Source: Arachidicoccus rhizosphaerae (GTDB lineage Bacteria > Bacteroidota > Bacteroidia > Chitinophagales > Chitinophagaceae). Taken from it: 33,512 nucleotides of DNA. A program made the position numbers and the translations under genes. Positions 16,161-24,616 of this stretch are shown in pieces (the first letter of the stretch is position 1; every line of letters begins with the position of its first letter). Location: the NCBI RefSeq assembly GCF_900107765.1, contig NZ_FNQY01000035.1, forward strand, positions 1-33,512. The letters are read 5' to 3'. The notes under the pieces were generated by a model. The model did not search any database and was not told the DNA's origin. It worked only from the letters and a program-made list of their open reading frames with translations.

Positions 16161-16180
16161 AGGGGTTTAATCTAATATAT

Positions 16181-18754
16181 CTAACTACTAAAATGAATCT
16201 TGGCATTCCTTAACCGAAGTGCATTCAGGATGACTGAAACGGAACTCAAGCTCATGGCCAGGGCTGCAATCATGGGGGACAGCAAAACGCTGAAAAAAGG
16301 ATAGAGCACCCCGGCTGCAATGGGGATCCCCAAGACGTTATATCCCAAGGCAAACCACAAGTTTTCCTTGATGTTGCGCATCACCTTATGGCTCAATAAC
16401 CGAGCCTTGGCTATTCCATTCAAATCACCCTTTACCAAGGTGATAGCGGCGCTTTCAATGGCTACTCCGGTCCCGGTACCCATGGCAATGCCTATATCCG
16501 CCTGCGCCAGCGCGGGCGCATCGTTTATGCCATCTCCTGCCATCGCCACTTTTTTGCCCTGTGCCTGAAGGCGCTTGATCTCCTCCAGTTTATTTTCAGG
16601 CAGCATCTGCGCTTTGTATCCATTAAGATGCAGCGTGTCACTCACCGCCTTTGCCGTTGCTTCATTATCACCTGTAAACATGATAACCTCCATCCCTTCT
16701 TCCTGTAATCTGTGAATGGCCTCCGCACTTGTTTGTTTGATCTTATCTGAAATCACGATATAACCGACAGCGGCGTTTCCTACCGCCAAATAGGAAACCG
16801 TTTTCCCCTGCTTTTGTTCGTCGGTAACCTGCTTCAATAACCCGGCCGCAATGACCGCACCTACCTGCTCCATTAGTTTCTCATTGCCCAGCGCCAGGGA
16901 CTGGCCTTCATATTCCCCTATAACGCCTTTGCCCGTGACCGCTTCAAATTTGTCAACGGCCTTTGCCTGCACGGCTTTTTCTTTGCCGTATTTAAGTGTT
17001 GCCTCGGCTAAAGGATGTTCGCTGTGACTATTGAGGGCCACGATCATTTGAAGCATCTCTTTTTCCGCGTATTGAGCGCTTGTACTGACCATTTTCTCCA
17101 CTGAGGGCTTGCCTTCGGTAATGGTACCCGTCTTATCAATTATGAGTACATCGATCTTGTTCATTTTTTCAAGCACTTCAGCATCTTTGATGAGAATACC
17201 TGATTTAGCGCCTTTGCCGACACCCACCATGACCGACATGGGCGTGGCCAGCCCCAATGCACAGGGACAGGCTATAATCAGTACCGCTATGGCATTGACA
17301 AAACCATAAACATAGGCCGGGTCAGGCCCATAAATAGCCCAAATTGTAAAAGCGATGAGCGCAATGACAACGACGATCGGCACAAAGTAGCCGGAAATCT
17401 TGTCGGCCAGTTTCTGGATTGGTGCTTTGGAGCGGCTGGCAGTATGCACCATCTCAATAATCTGCGAGAGCAGGGTGTCAGCACCTACTTTTTCCGCCAG
17501 CATGGTAAAGGTCTTATTGCCGTTTATCGTACCCGCGCTTACTTTATCGCCCGCCTGTTTATCCACCGCAATGGGTTCTCCGGAGATCATGGATTCATCA
17601 ATGGTGGCTGCTCCAACTTTAATACTTCCGTCCACAGGTATTTTCTCTCCTGGTTTCACCCGCAGCAGATCTCCTTTTTGAATATCCTCTATGGACAGCG
17701 TGCTTTCCTGGTTTCCTACAATTTTAGTCGCACTATTGGGTGCCAGTTTCAAAAGTTCTTTAATGGCACTATTGGTCTTACCGTGTGCCCGGGCTTCTAA
17801 GAGCTGCCCTAAGAGCACGAGGGTCAGGATAACCGTGGCCGCTTCAAAATAAACGTACACCGTGCCTGCGTGCGTCTTAAACTGATCGGGAAAAATCCCC
17901 GGCAGTAACAAGGCAAGCACGCTGAACAGCCAGGCGACACCGGAACCGACACCAATCAGGGTAAACATATTGAGTCTCCAGGTGATGATGGAGCGCCCCG
18001 CCCGCTCAAAAAACATCCAGGTCGCATAGAACACCACAGGAATGGACAGTGCAAACTCCACCCAGTTCCAATACTTTAAGCCCATTACATTAAATAGTGG
18101 ATTACCGGGTATCATTTCCGTCATGGCGATCAGAAAAATGGGTAGGGTAAACAGTACGGCAATTTTAAATTTGCGTAGCAGATCTTTATAGGTATTATCT
18201 TCCTCTTTCTCGCCGCCATTTATGGGTACCAGATCCATCCCGCATATCGGGCATGAACCCGGGCTGTCCCGGATAATCTCGGGATGCATTGGGCAGCTGT
18301 ACCGGGTGACTTTTTGTAATGCAGGCTTTTTCACCAGGCTCATCCCGCAAACCGGGCAGTTGCCCGGTTTGTCGTACGTTTTATCACCTTCACAGTGCAT
18401 GGGGCAATAATATGTCCCATGACCTGTCTGCTGATCGTCATCCTTATGTGACTTATTATGTTGGATAGGTGCATGGTGGTTCAGTTGTGGACCGGCCGTT
18501 CCATGGGCAGGCACCTGCCCCCCGGCTACAACAATGCCCTCGTCATGTCCCAACATTTCTATCGTATAATCGCCCGCAGCAGATAATGCCTGCTGCAATT
18601 TTTCGATGGGAACATGCTGCTCCATCGTGAGTATCGCATGAGGCGGATCTAAGTTGACCTTTGCTGAAACGCCTTCAAGGGCATTTAACGCATGCGCTAC
18701 TTTTGTCCTACAGCCGTCACAGCTCATACCGGTTATCTTGTAAGTATGTTTCAT
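16181..18754 (-). CDS. copA: Cu(I)-exporting P1B-ATPase with HMA and two HMBD modules
   Basis: An 857-residue inner-membrane pump. Residues 1-70 are an HMA domain with GMSCDGC (CxxC 12-15). Two HMBD modules follow: CPMH...CPVCGM (117-138) and CPMHPE...CPICGM (154-173), separated by a His-rich linker around 84-112. The ATPase core shows SGEP (391-394), ACPCAL (CPC 496-498), phosphorylated Asp540 in DKTGT, SEHP (578-581), TGDN (694-697) and GDGINDAP (740-747). Asn806 in GYNVLG and MSLSS (834-838) in the last two segments identify the Cu(I)/Ag(I) subgroup P1B-1. It lies 12 bases after the multicopper oxidase gene. It would pass Cu(I) from the cytosol to the periplasm, where the oxidase and the Cus pump act. 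Confidence 0.95.
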   Translation of the reverse strand: MKHTYKITGMSCDGCRTKVAHALNALEGVSAKVNLDPPHAILTMEQHVPIEKLQQALSAAGDYTIEMLGHDEGIVVAGGQVPAHGTAGPQLNHHAPIQHNKSHKDDDQQTGHGTYYCPMHCEGDKTYDKPGNCPVCGMSLVKKPALQKVTRYSCPMHPEIIRDSPGSCPICGMDLVPINGGEKEEDNTYKDLLRKFKIAVLFTLPIFLIAMTEMIPGNPLFNVMGLKYWNWVEFALSIPVVFYATWMFFERAGRSIITWRLNMFTLIGVGSGVAWLFSVLALLLPGIFPDQFKTHAGTVYVYFEAATVILTLVLLGQLLEARAHGKTNSAIKELLKLAPNSATKIVGNQESTLSIEDIQKGDLLRVKPGEKIPVDGSIKVGAATIDESMISGEPIAVDKQAGDKVSAGTINGNKTFTMLAEKVGADTLLSQIIEMVHTASRSKAPIQKLADKISGYFVPIVVVIALIAFTIWAIYGPDPAYVYGFVNAIAVLIIACPCALGLATPMSVMVGVGKGAKSGILIKDAEVLEKMNKIDVLIIDKTGTITEGKPSVEKMVSTSAQYAEKEMLQMIVALNSHSEHPLAEATLKYGKEKAVQAKAVDKFEAVTGKGVIGEYEGQSLALGNEKLMEQVGAVIAAGLLKQVTDEQKQGKTVSYLAVGNAAVGYIVISDKIKQTSAEAIHRLQEEGMEVIMFTGDNEATAKAVSDTLHLNGYKAQMLPENKLEEIKRLQAQGKKVAMAGDGINDAPALAQADIGIAMGTGTGVAIESAAITLVKGDLNGIAKARLLSHKVMRNIKENLWFALGYNVLGIPIAAGVLYPFFSVLLSPMIAALAMSLSSVSVILNALRLRNAKIHFSS

Positions 18755-18766
18755 GAATTTTTGCGT

Positions 18767-21493
18767 TTAATAAGTGATGGTAAGCCCGGCTCCCCATCCC
18801 ATGTCGCTGTCGTAATGGGTAGAGAGGCCCAGGTTTTTCGTCAGGATATACTTTCCTCCAACCATATATTCCCTGTCTGTATTCACCATAAAGGATGCTC
18901 TCAGCCTTGGCGTAAGTGGAATGTCTTCCCGCATCAGCTGAATCCTGAAATAACCTGTTTGATCCACACTGGCGTCCAGGACTAGTAGCATGGGTAAGGT
19001 ATATTGCAACCCGGCGTGAATGACTTTACGGTCATCTTTGGTGTTTGCTTGCCCTAAAAGGCTTTTATCATGTGCCGAATGTTTGCGGTAACGCCAGTCA
19101 ATGCCTACATATGGAAAAAGCCATTGCATCTTACCCAGGTATCTGCCGAAATGCGTCTCCACTTCATAGCCGTGATGGGCGTTGTAGCCTAATCTCCATT
19201 CGCTCTGGAAAGCCCAGCGTGTATTGGCATACATCAGGGAACCGTCATTGCCATTGGTAGCGAAGTCATTTTGGGCCATCAGGTGAAACATCCGGTCATC
19301 CTTTTTCAGCATTTTATAGGCTTTATCCGGATCAGGAATCTCCGGATTGGCAGGACTGTTTTCATAACTGAATACTCGGCCCATCCCACTCATCATGTGA
19401 TAGAGGATATGACAATGGAAAAACCAGTCGCCGCTTTCTGATGCGTGGAATTCTAAAGTATCGGTTTCCATCGGCATAATATCCAGTACATTTTTCATGG
19501 GGGACTTTTCACCGAATTGGTTAAGTACCCTAAAATCATGACCATGCAGGTGCATGGGGTGGCGCATCATCGAGTTATTGTGCAAAATGATGCGGATGTT
19601 TTCTCCACGCTTGATGAGTATTTTATCGCTTTCCGAAACAGTTTTATTGTCCAGTGTCCATACATAACGGTTCATGTTACCGGTCAATTCAAATTTCAGT
19701 TCTTTCCAGGGACCTTCGGGCAGCGTTGTCTTTTTGGGCGCTTCCAGCATATTGTAATTCAGCGTTGTAATGCCACCAGAAGACATATCCATATCCATAT
19801 TTACTTCTGCCTTCTTTTTCACCATATCCATACCGCATTTAGGGCATTTACCAGGCTTATCCGATGTTACTTCCGGGTGCATGGGACAGACATAGGTCAT
19901 TTTTCCATCCGCCTTAACGCTACCTTGGCTTCCACCGTCCATATCCTTCATCGGCATATCCTTCATCTTTATACTGCCAGCAGCCATATCCTTATTCCCG
20001 TTTGCCTTCTTTTTGACTAAAGCCATACCGCATTTGGGACATTTACCAGGCTTATCTGAAGTTACCTCCGGATGCATGGGGCAGACATAGGTCTGCTCGG
20101 AGGATGATGACTGTGGTTGATGATGCTTTGGGTGATCCACGTCACTCATTCCGTTCATACCTTCCATTCCACCCATGTTTTCGTCACCTGCTTTTTCATC
20201 CATTTCCGGATACATGACACTATTCATATCCATAGTCTGTAGGGTCATATTCATGCCCATAGGCTTCATATCCCCATTCATTTTCATCATGTCATTCATC
20301 ATTTTCATGCCTGCAAAGTATTTCAGCTTCGGAAGCTTTTTGGCGGCCATTTTCATACCACTGCCCAGCCAAAGCCCCGCCGAACCGGTACGGTCTTCGG
20401 GTGTGGCCAGGAACTCATATTGCATGTCCTTTGGAATCGTCACGACTACGTCGTAGGTTTCCGCCGGCCCAATGATCATCCTGTCCACCATCACCGGCAT
20501 GACATCATTGCCATCATTAGCCACCACCATCAGCTGACCACCGCTATAACTAAGCCAGAAATAGGAAGAGGCGCCGCCGTTGACAATACGTAACCGAACC
20601 TTATCGCCGGCTTTAAATTGGGGAAACTGCTCCTCGGTTTGCCCGTTTACAAAAAACCTTTCATAATAGACATCGCTGACGTCCATCGCCTTCATCCGTT
20701 TCCATTCATTGGTCAACTTTACACCCAATTTACCCGCTTTTATAGCTTCTGAGTAACTCTGGACCGTGCCTTTTTTGATGGCAAACCAGTCGTTTGCCGT
20801 ATGCAGCCTCCGGTCTATCTCCTTGGGTCTCATATCGCTCCAGTCGCTCAGCACCACAGGGATGGTCGGAATTTCTGGTTCTGTTCGCTTGTTAAAGATC
20901 AGGGCGCCATATAGGCCGATTTGTTCCTGAACAGAAAAATGGCTGTGATACCAGTAAGTGCCCGCCTGTACAACGGGGAATTTATAAATATGGGTGGTAT
21001 GGGGCGGTATAGGCTGCTGCGTAAGAAAGGGGACCCCGTCCATCCGGTCCGGCAACTGTACTCCATGCCAATGTACAGCGGTCGGTTCATCCGCATTATT
21101 ATGAACATAAATAAGCGCCGTATCACCGATGGTGAATACCAGCGTCGGCGCAGGGATGCTGCCATTAACGGCAATGCCTTTTCGTTTTTTGCCTGTATAG
21201 TTGACCGTACTATCCGTCACATATAAATCATAGCGGACGCTTTTGACACCCGGTGTTCCCTTAGGAAAATGGATGCCTGAATTGGCCCCTTTTATCGTTT
21301 TTGTGGCGAGGTCTTTCTCCAGATTGGAAATAACACCAGGGGGTGGCGGCGAATCCAGCGGCGTGGGTCTGGCCACTGGTGCAGCAAAGCTTGTGAACGG
21401 CCTAAAAGTATCATTATTGCCCCGATCAAAAGCTTGCGCGAAGCCAGCACGTCCCAGGCATAACAGTGCTATTAAGGTGAATACATTTTTCAT
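18767..21493 (-). CDS. Multicopper oxidase fused to a CopB-like outer-membrane barrel, with two HMBD modules
   Basis: A 908-residue exported protein with a signal peptide ending F-A-Q (about 20). Cupredoxin domains carry the copper ligands HWHG (His141, His143), WYHSH (His183, His185), RHPMHLHGH (His645-652) and FFHCHILYHMMSGM (His693, Cys694, His695, His699 and Met704). A Met-rich insert (about 396-575) contains two nearly identical HMBD modules, CPMHPEVTSDKPGKCPKCGM (471-490) and the same at 536-555. From about 735 the protein continues into a CopB-type beta-barrel (LMAQNDF, MYANTRWAFQSEWRLGYN, ending GLTITY with a terminal Tyr). In most bacteria CopA-type oxidase and CopB are separate. The fusion would tether Cu(I) oxidation at the outer membrane. 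It lies in the cop operon, 20 bases after the haem-binding-domain gene. Confidence 0.92.
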   Translation of the reverse strand: MKNVFTLIALLCLGRAGFAQAFDRGNNDTFRPFTSFAAPVARPTPLDSPPPPGVISNLEKDLATKTIKGANSGIHFPKGTPGVKSVRYDLYVTDSTVNYTGKKRKGIAVNGSIPAPTLVFTIGDTALIYVHNNADEPTAVHWHGVQLPDRMDGVPFLTQQPIPPHTTHIYKFPVVQAGTYWYHSHFSVQEQIGLYGALIFNKRTEPEIPTIPVVLSDWSDMRPKEIDRRLHTANDWFAIKKGTVQSYSEAIKAGKLGVKLTNEWKRMKAMDVSDVYYERFFVNGQTEEQFPQFKAGDKVRLRIVNGGASSYFWLSYSGGQLMVVANDGNDVMPVMVDRMIIGPAETYDVVVTIPKDMQYEFLATPEDRTGSAGLWLGSGMKMAAKKLPKLKYFAGMKMMNDMMKMNGDMKPMGMNMTLQTMDMNSVMYPEMDEKAGDENMGGMEGMNGMSDVDHPKHHQPQSSSSEQTYVCPMHPEVTSDKPGKCPKCGMALVKKKANGNKDMAAGSIKMKDMPMKDMDGGSQGSVKADGKMTYVCPMHPEVTSDKPGKCPKCGMDMVKKKAEVNMDMDMSSGGITTLNYNMLEAPKKTTLPEGPWKELKFELTGNMNRYVWTLDNKTVSESDKILIKRGENIRIILHNNSMMRHPMHLHGHDFRVLNQFGEKSPMKNVLDIMPMETDTLEFHASESGDWFFHCHILYHMMSGMGRVFSYENSPANPEIPDPDKAYKMLKKDDRMFHLMAQNDFATNGNDGSLMYANTRWAFQSEWRLGYNAHHGYEVETHFGRYLGKMQWLFPYVGIDWRYRKHSAHDKSLLGQANTKDDRKVIHAGLQYTLPMLLVLDASVDQTGYFRIQLMREDIPLTPRLRASFMVNTDREYMVGGKYILTKNLGLSTHYDSDMGWGAGLTITY
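19811..20089 (-). repeat. Tandem HMBD-coding repeat inside the oxidase gene
   Basis: Two in-frame copies of about 84 bases (20006-20089 and 19811-19894) encode the same YVCPMHPEVTSDKPGKCPKC module followed by GM and LVKKK or MVKKK. Most differences are synonymous, pointing to a fairly recent internal duplication. The 111-base spacer between them is Met- and Asp-rich. Confidence 0.8.
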
Positions 21494-21513
21494 TTTGGAA
21501 AATACTTTTTTAT

Positions 21514-21975
21514 CTATTGATTAAGACTATCTATTGTGTTATCCAGCCAGCTTACCAGCTGCTGCTTTTGTTCCTTGGAAAGCCGGGCATCCCTATGTAT
21601 TAAGGTATAGGATGTCAAGGGCATGACGCCGTCCATCACCTGGTTTTTCATGGACCTGAGCTTACTGACACGTCTTCTGTCGGAGTACCCGGCAAATTCA
21701 TCCAGGTTTAATTCCGCTTTTCCCTTGCGTATATGCCTTGCCATCCACCAGCCGACCGGCTGCACATGGGTATACCAGGGATACGCCGTATTGTTGGAAT
21801 GACAGTTGGCGCAGGACTGCTGTAAAATCTGCGTTACGTTATCCGGTACATGGTAGAGCGCTGTCAAACTTTGTTTAGAAACCTGACCGCTATCATTGCG
21901 GTCAGGTTGGATAAACTGTATCATGACAAATGCACCCACTAATCCGCCCAGGATCATGGTTTTAAGTCTGGTCAT
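21514..21975 (-). CDS. Haem-binding-domain protein (PF14376 type)
   Basis: A 153-residue protein with one N-terminal membrane segment (about 8-22) and no cleavage site, so it is anchored in the inner membrane facing the periplasm. CANCH (Cys55, Cys58, His59) is a c-type haem attachment motif. The following YPWYTHVQPVGWWMARHI and the late DGVMPLTSYTLIHRDARLS match the Haem_bd domain common in Bacteroidota. It probably carries a single haem c and could feed or accept electrons from the multicopper oxidase; the electron-transfer link is inference from its position ten bases after the DUF3347 gene and 20 before the oxidase. Confidence 0.85.
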   Translation of the reverse strand: MTRLKTMILGGLVGAFVMIQFIQPDRNDSGQVSKQSLTALYHVPDNVTQILQQSCANCHSNNTAYPWYTHVQPVGWWMARHIRKGKAELNLDEFAGYSDRRRVSKLRSMKNQVMDGVMPLTSYTLIHRDARLSKEQKQQLVSWLDNTIDSLNQ

Positions 21976-21985
21976 TGCCTGGGAG

Positions 21986-22540
21986 TTACTTTTTACTGAT
22001 GGTTTCTTTTACCGATCCGCAGGTAGACATGCTCTTGCCCAGGTAGGGATTTTTGATATCCTTTACCTCACTCACCCAGGTCGCCTTAGCCATGGGACAA
22101 TAGTCTTTATATAAGGTTTGGGAAGTTCCAAAGGCCTTTATCAGGTCATAAATATCTTCACTAAGACCCTGGAAATGTTCTCTTTGGTGTTTGATATTCC
22201 CCCCGTTGTCAGCAATATGCTGAGCATTTTCCAGCGCATCAGCTGAGATATCGCTATAGGCCTTTTTCTGAGCGGAACTCAGGAGTTGTTTACCCAACTC
22301 TGCCAAAGCAGTATGTAACTGAGCGCTTGCCGTGGCGGCCTCCTTGGTGTTATCAGAAGCTAATGCATTTTTTAAATGCAGGTAATGGGTCATGACTGCT
22401 CCGAGGCTTGCGTTTTGAGGCGCTTCTTTAGGGGAGGACTGTGGCGACGATATAACAGTTTTTGCGTTTGATTTTTGGGGGTTGCTGCATGCAGCGATAG
22501 TAGTAGCAATAATTGCTACCATAAAAATGAATGGTTTCAT
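21986..22540 (-). CDS. DUF3347 lipoprotein of the copper operon
   Basis: From the ATG at 22540 this is a 184-residue lipoprotein with the lipobox I-A-A-C near residue 17. The upstream extension to 22624 is less likely because the signal sequence begins at MKPFIF. The body has a helical HYLHLKNALASDNTKEA segment and later DYCPMAKATWVSEVKDIKNP and YLGKSMSTCGSVKE. This pattern of two cysteines and a YCPMA block is DUF3347, a periplasmic family that often sits beside RND adaptors and probably binds copper. It is the second gene of the operon, 90 bases after the Cys-rich lead gene. The metal role is inferred from family context and the Cys/Met content. Confidence 0.85.
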   Translation of the reverse strand: MKPFIFMVAIIATTIAACSNPQKSNAKTVISSPQSSPKEAPQNASLGAVMTHYLHLKNALASDNTKEAATASAQLHTALAELGKQLLSSAQKKAYSDISADALENAQHIADNGGNIKHQREHFQGLSEDIYDLIKAFGTSQTLYKDYCPMAKATWVSEVKDIKNPYLGKSMSTCGSVKETISKK

Positions 22541-22630
22541 TACTTTTAAGTTTAAATTTCTATAAAAGAATAATAATAAAGCAATTTCATGCTTTAGACA
22601 GGACAGACCTATGGCTGTCATCAAAGAAAT

Positions 22631-22996
22631 TTAACCTATTTTAGGGGGGAGCCAGATAGATTGGAATCCTTGGGATAGGACAAATCCAGGCGAGTAATAC
22701 GTTTGCTTCTCAGCACCATAGTCGCCGTAATCTATACCCTGTTTATGAGGCAGGACGATGGTCAAGTTAGAAGCAGGACAATGACAGGAATTATGCGGGC
22801 AATTGCCTCCACAATTATCATTTGAATCTTTTTTTGAATGATGGTCGCCACAGCAGGTTTTATCTTTAGCACAGGTTTTTCCCTGCTGGCTGCAAGATGT
22901 TTTTACAACCGGTTTTGACACACAGCTATAGGACAACTTCGGCACCAAAAAGAAGCCGGTAAAAATAACCAGTAATATGAAAACCTGTTTTGCCAT
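22631..22996 (-). CDS. Cys-rich secreted protein leading the copper operon
   Basis: From the ATG at 22996 it has 121 residues; an upstream TTG at 23011 lies inside the promoter and can be excluded. A signal peptide ends around L-S-Y-S-C (residue 25). Nine cysteines follow between 25 and 73, with a CCGDHHSKK stretch and NCPHNSCHCPA, a good soft-metal ligand set. The tail GFQSIWLPPKIG resembles the SIWQPPQLS end of the DUF6660-like protein at 15156-15479. I see no recognised domain. It is probably a periplasmic copper-binding or sensing protein, by inference from composition and operon position. A strong Bacteroidota promoter lies just upstream. Confidence 0.7.
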   Translation of the reverse strand: MAKQVFILLVIFTGFFLVPKLSYSCVSKPVVKTSCSQQGKTCAKDKTCCGDHHSKKDSNDNCGGNCPHNSCHCPASNLTIVLPHKQGIDYGDYGAEKQTYYSPGFVLSQGFQSIWLPPKIG

Positions 22997-23008
22997 TATT
23001 TTGAAAAT

Positions 23009-23042
23009 CAAAGATACAGATTCTTTTTAAATTCTTTACAAA
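23009..23042 (-). promoter_or_regulatory. Bacteroidota promoter of the copper operon
   Basis: TATCTTTG (23016-23009) matches the -7 consensus TAnnTTTG exactly. TTTG at 23042-23039 is a -33 element with 22 bases between the two, near the usual 19-21. The -7 element ends 12 bases before the ATG at 22996, so the leader is only a few bases. Confidence 0.6.
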
Positions 23043-23331
23043 AATACGAACTCTGGAAAAAGAATCGTTACAAGATTTAGTGAAAAAATTATATAATTTC
23101 GACTATTTCGCTTGTTTTGTTGGACTTTTTATAACTAATGGGTCTCTATTATTCACTTAAGACAAATTGATTGTGTGTTGCCTAATCTAAATCCCTTTTG
23201 AAATTGCAATACAAAAAAATCTGTTCAAACTATTATGAATTGCCCCTGTCTAAGCTGTCACTATTGAAAGGAGAGGCAAATTTATTGCAAAATGCGTAAT
23301 CTATATAAGGCGGCTATGGCTTCCCGTTAGA
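23043..23331. other. Intergenic region between the mer-like and cop operons
   Basis: About 290 AT-rich bases. I searched by eye for remnants of merA or an integrase and found none. No convincing hairpin follows the GDCCVxC gene. Confidence 0.4.
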
Positions 23332-23538
23332 TCAGCAACATTTTTTATCTTGTTGCATCGGCGGACATTGTATGGTTCCGTAACTGCAATAGACGCAGCA
23401 GTCACCTTGTAAGGGTTTTATTACCTTTTTACAGCTTTCGCACTCGTAAAAATATTGACAAGCATCTGTCGGCATTGTTTCTTCCTTTTTATGTCCACAC
23501 TTGGGGCAGGTAATGGTTGATTGTAATACGATTTCCAT
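23332..23538 (-). CDS. GDCCVxC-domain zinc-ribbon-like protein
   Basis: A 68-residue protein with CPKC (11-14), CESC (33-36), GDCCVYCSYG (Cys47, 48, 51), QCPP (58) and a CC end. The GDCCVxC motif defines a small family, some members of which carry selenocysteine; here all positions are Cys. In Bacteroidota it is often the third gene of mercury operons, and here it starts one base after merTP ends. It probably binds Hg(II) or another thiophilic ion in the cytosol, but its reaction is not known to me. Confidence 0.85.
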   Translation of the reverse strand: MEIVLQSTITCPKCGHKKEETMPTDACQYFYECESCKKVIKPLQGDCCVYCSYGTIQCPPMQQDKKCC

Positions 23539-23539
23539 T

Positions 23540-24142
23540 TTATTTTACTTTTTTTGATGTTACTGTGTATCCTGTACTATTCATTGCCTTTTCAATTTCG
23601 GCGATATCCGTTTTGGATTTGTCGAATTCTACGATGGCATCTCCGTTCCTATAGGAGACAGACGATTTAATGATTCCCGAAAGCTTATTTATTTCGTGAT
23701 GAATGGGATTTTCACAATCGGAACAAGTCATTCCGCCTATTTTAAACTCAACGGTCTGAATATCTGATTTGTCAACCACAATGACTTGTTTTGCTGACTT
23801 AGGATAGAAAATAGTGGAATATAAAGGAAATGCCATTATCAGGGCTGTGAAAACCGTCATTATCGCCAAAAAGAATTTACTTTGGATAAACTTTGGCTTT
23901 CCGCTTTCTTCACAATCGCAGCTCATTTTGTTTTTTGGCCTCAGTTTCTGATACCAGGCAAAGCCAAATACCAAGACAGTTAAGCCAATAAAATAGGGTC
24001 TGAAAGGGTCAAGCCACGAGAAAGTCGAGGCAAGACTACCGCTTAAGCCTGTTATGATGGCTAAAACAGGCGTTATACAACATAGTGAAGCAGCTATTGC
24101 TGTTAAAAATCCTACACCGACTAGTTTGTTATTTGTTTTCAT
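23540..24142 (-). CDS. merTP: MerT-MerP fusion, mercury-type transporter
   Basis: From the ATG at 24142 it has 200 residues; the longer ORF to 24178 would overlap arsR further and lacks support. The MerT part has three membrane segments. The first carries the cysteine pair SLCCITPVLA (Cys21-22) that accepts Hg(II), and a cytosolic loop bears CDCEESG (Cys75, Cys77). The C-terminal MerP/HMA domain has GGMTCSDCENPI (Cys140, Cys143). In one polypeptide these would capture Hg(II) in the periplasm and pass it inward. It overlaps the regulator gene by 14 bases, indicating coupling. MerA, which would reduce the imported ion, is missing from the window. Confidence 0.92.
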   Translation of the reverse strand: MKTNNKLVGVGFLTAIAASLCCITPVLAIITGLSGSLASTFSWLDPFRPYFIGLTVLVFGFAWYQKLRPKNKMSCDCEESGKPKFIQSKFFLAIMTVFTALIMAFPLYSTIFYPKSAKQVIVVDKSDIQTVEFKIGGMTCSDCENPIHHEINKLSGIIKSSVSYRNGDAIVEFDKSKTDIAEIEKAMNSTGYTVTSKKVK

Positions 24143-24488
24143 CAAGAATTTTGAAAAATGGTAGGAGCATTTCTTCATACTCCTTTGTTAACGAGTTAAA
24201 AATAATTTGCGCCCGGCGTTCTGTTTTAATAATCTTTCTGTCTTTGAGTTTTCGAAGATGTTGTGAAACCGCAGAAATCGTCATGCCGAGAATATCACTC
24301 AAATCGCAAACACAGAGCTGCTTTTCTTCGTAAAGAAGAAAAAGAATTTTAAGTCGCACGTTATTACCTGCCAGCTCAAGTCCGTTGGATATATAGTCAA
24401 ACGTCCCATTGATGGCTGTAATTCTGTCTTTGCAACGACCGATTTGCTTAATGTCCGCCTGTTGCCTGATACAAGAATTATTGTTCAT
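24129..24488 (-). CDS. ArsR-family regulator of the mer-like operon
   Basis: A 119-residue winged-helix protein. QLCVCDL (Cys59-x-Cys61) is the metalloid/mercury site of the ArsR family, followed by the recognition helix in GMTISAVSQHLRKLK. Further cysteines lie at 6 and 19. Bacteroidota mercury operons are controlled by ArsR-type repressors in place of MerR, and the position directly before merTP fits. The stop codon lies inside merTP. A perfect 9-bp inverted repeat overlapping the -33 box 24 bases upstream of the start is its probable operator. Confidence 0.9.
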   Translation of the reverse strand: MNNNSCIRQQADIKQIGRCKDRITAINGTFDYISNGLELAGNNVRLKILFLLYEEKQLCVCDLSDILGMTISAVSQHLRKLKDRKIIKTERRAQIIFNSLTKEYEEMLLPFFKILDENK

Positions 24489-24493
24489 AAGTG

Positions 24494-24523
24494 CAAAAAT
24501 AACTCATTCGCGTATTTAAGCAA
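24494..24523 (-). promoter_or_regulatory. Promoter of the mer-like operon, near-leaderless
   Basis: TATTTTTG (24501-24494) matches TAnnTTTG exactly. TTG (24523-24521), a partial -33 element, stands 19 bases upstream, the standard spacing. The -7 element ends five bases before the ATG at 24488, so the transcript would start at or next to the start codon. Confidence 0.6.
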
Positions 24524-24535
24524 CTACTTAAATAC
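24512..24535. promoter_or_regulatory. Operator: perfect 9-bp inverted repeat
   Basis: GTATTTAAG (24512-24520) and CTTAAATAC (24527-24535) are perfect reverse complements separated by six bases. The spacer holds the -33 TTG, so a bound ArsR dimer would block RNA polymerase. This is the best operator candidate in the window. Confidence 0.7.
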
Positions 24536-24616
24536 AAAATTAACAATTTAAACAATTCTTCCTTTTTATCATCCGACCGACAACCTATCTCCTCCCATTC
24601 GGCTTTTATACACAAT

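Noticed and set aside
18692-18985. Plus-strand ORF between the copA and oxidase genes
   Set aside because: It overlaps both real genes in antisense and contains no domain.
23332-23538. Selenocysteine use in the GDCCVxC protein
   Set aside because: The motif positions are ordinary Cys codons, the reading frame has no internal TGA, and no SECIS-like hairpin was evident.
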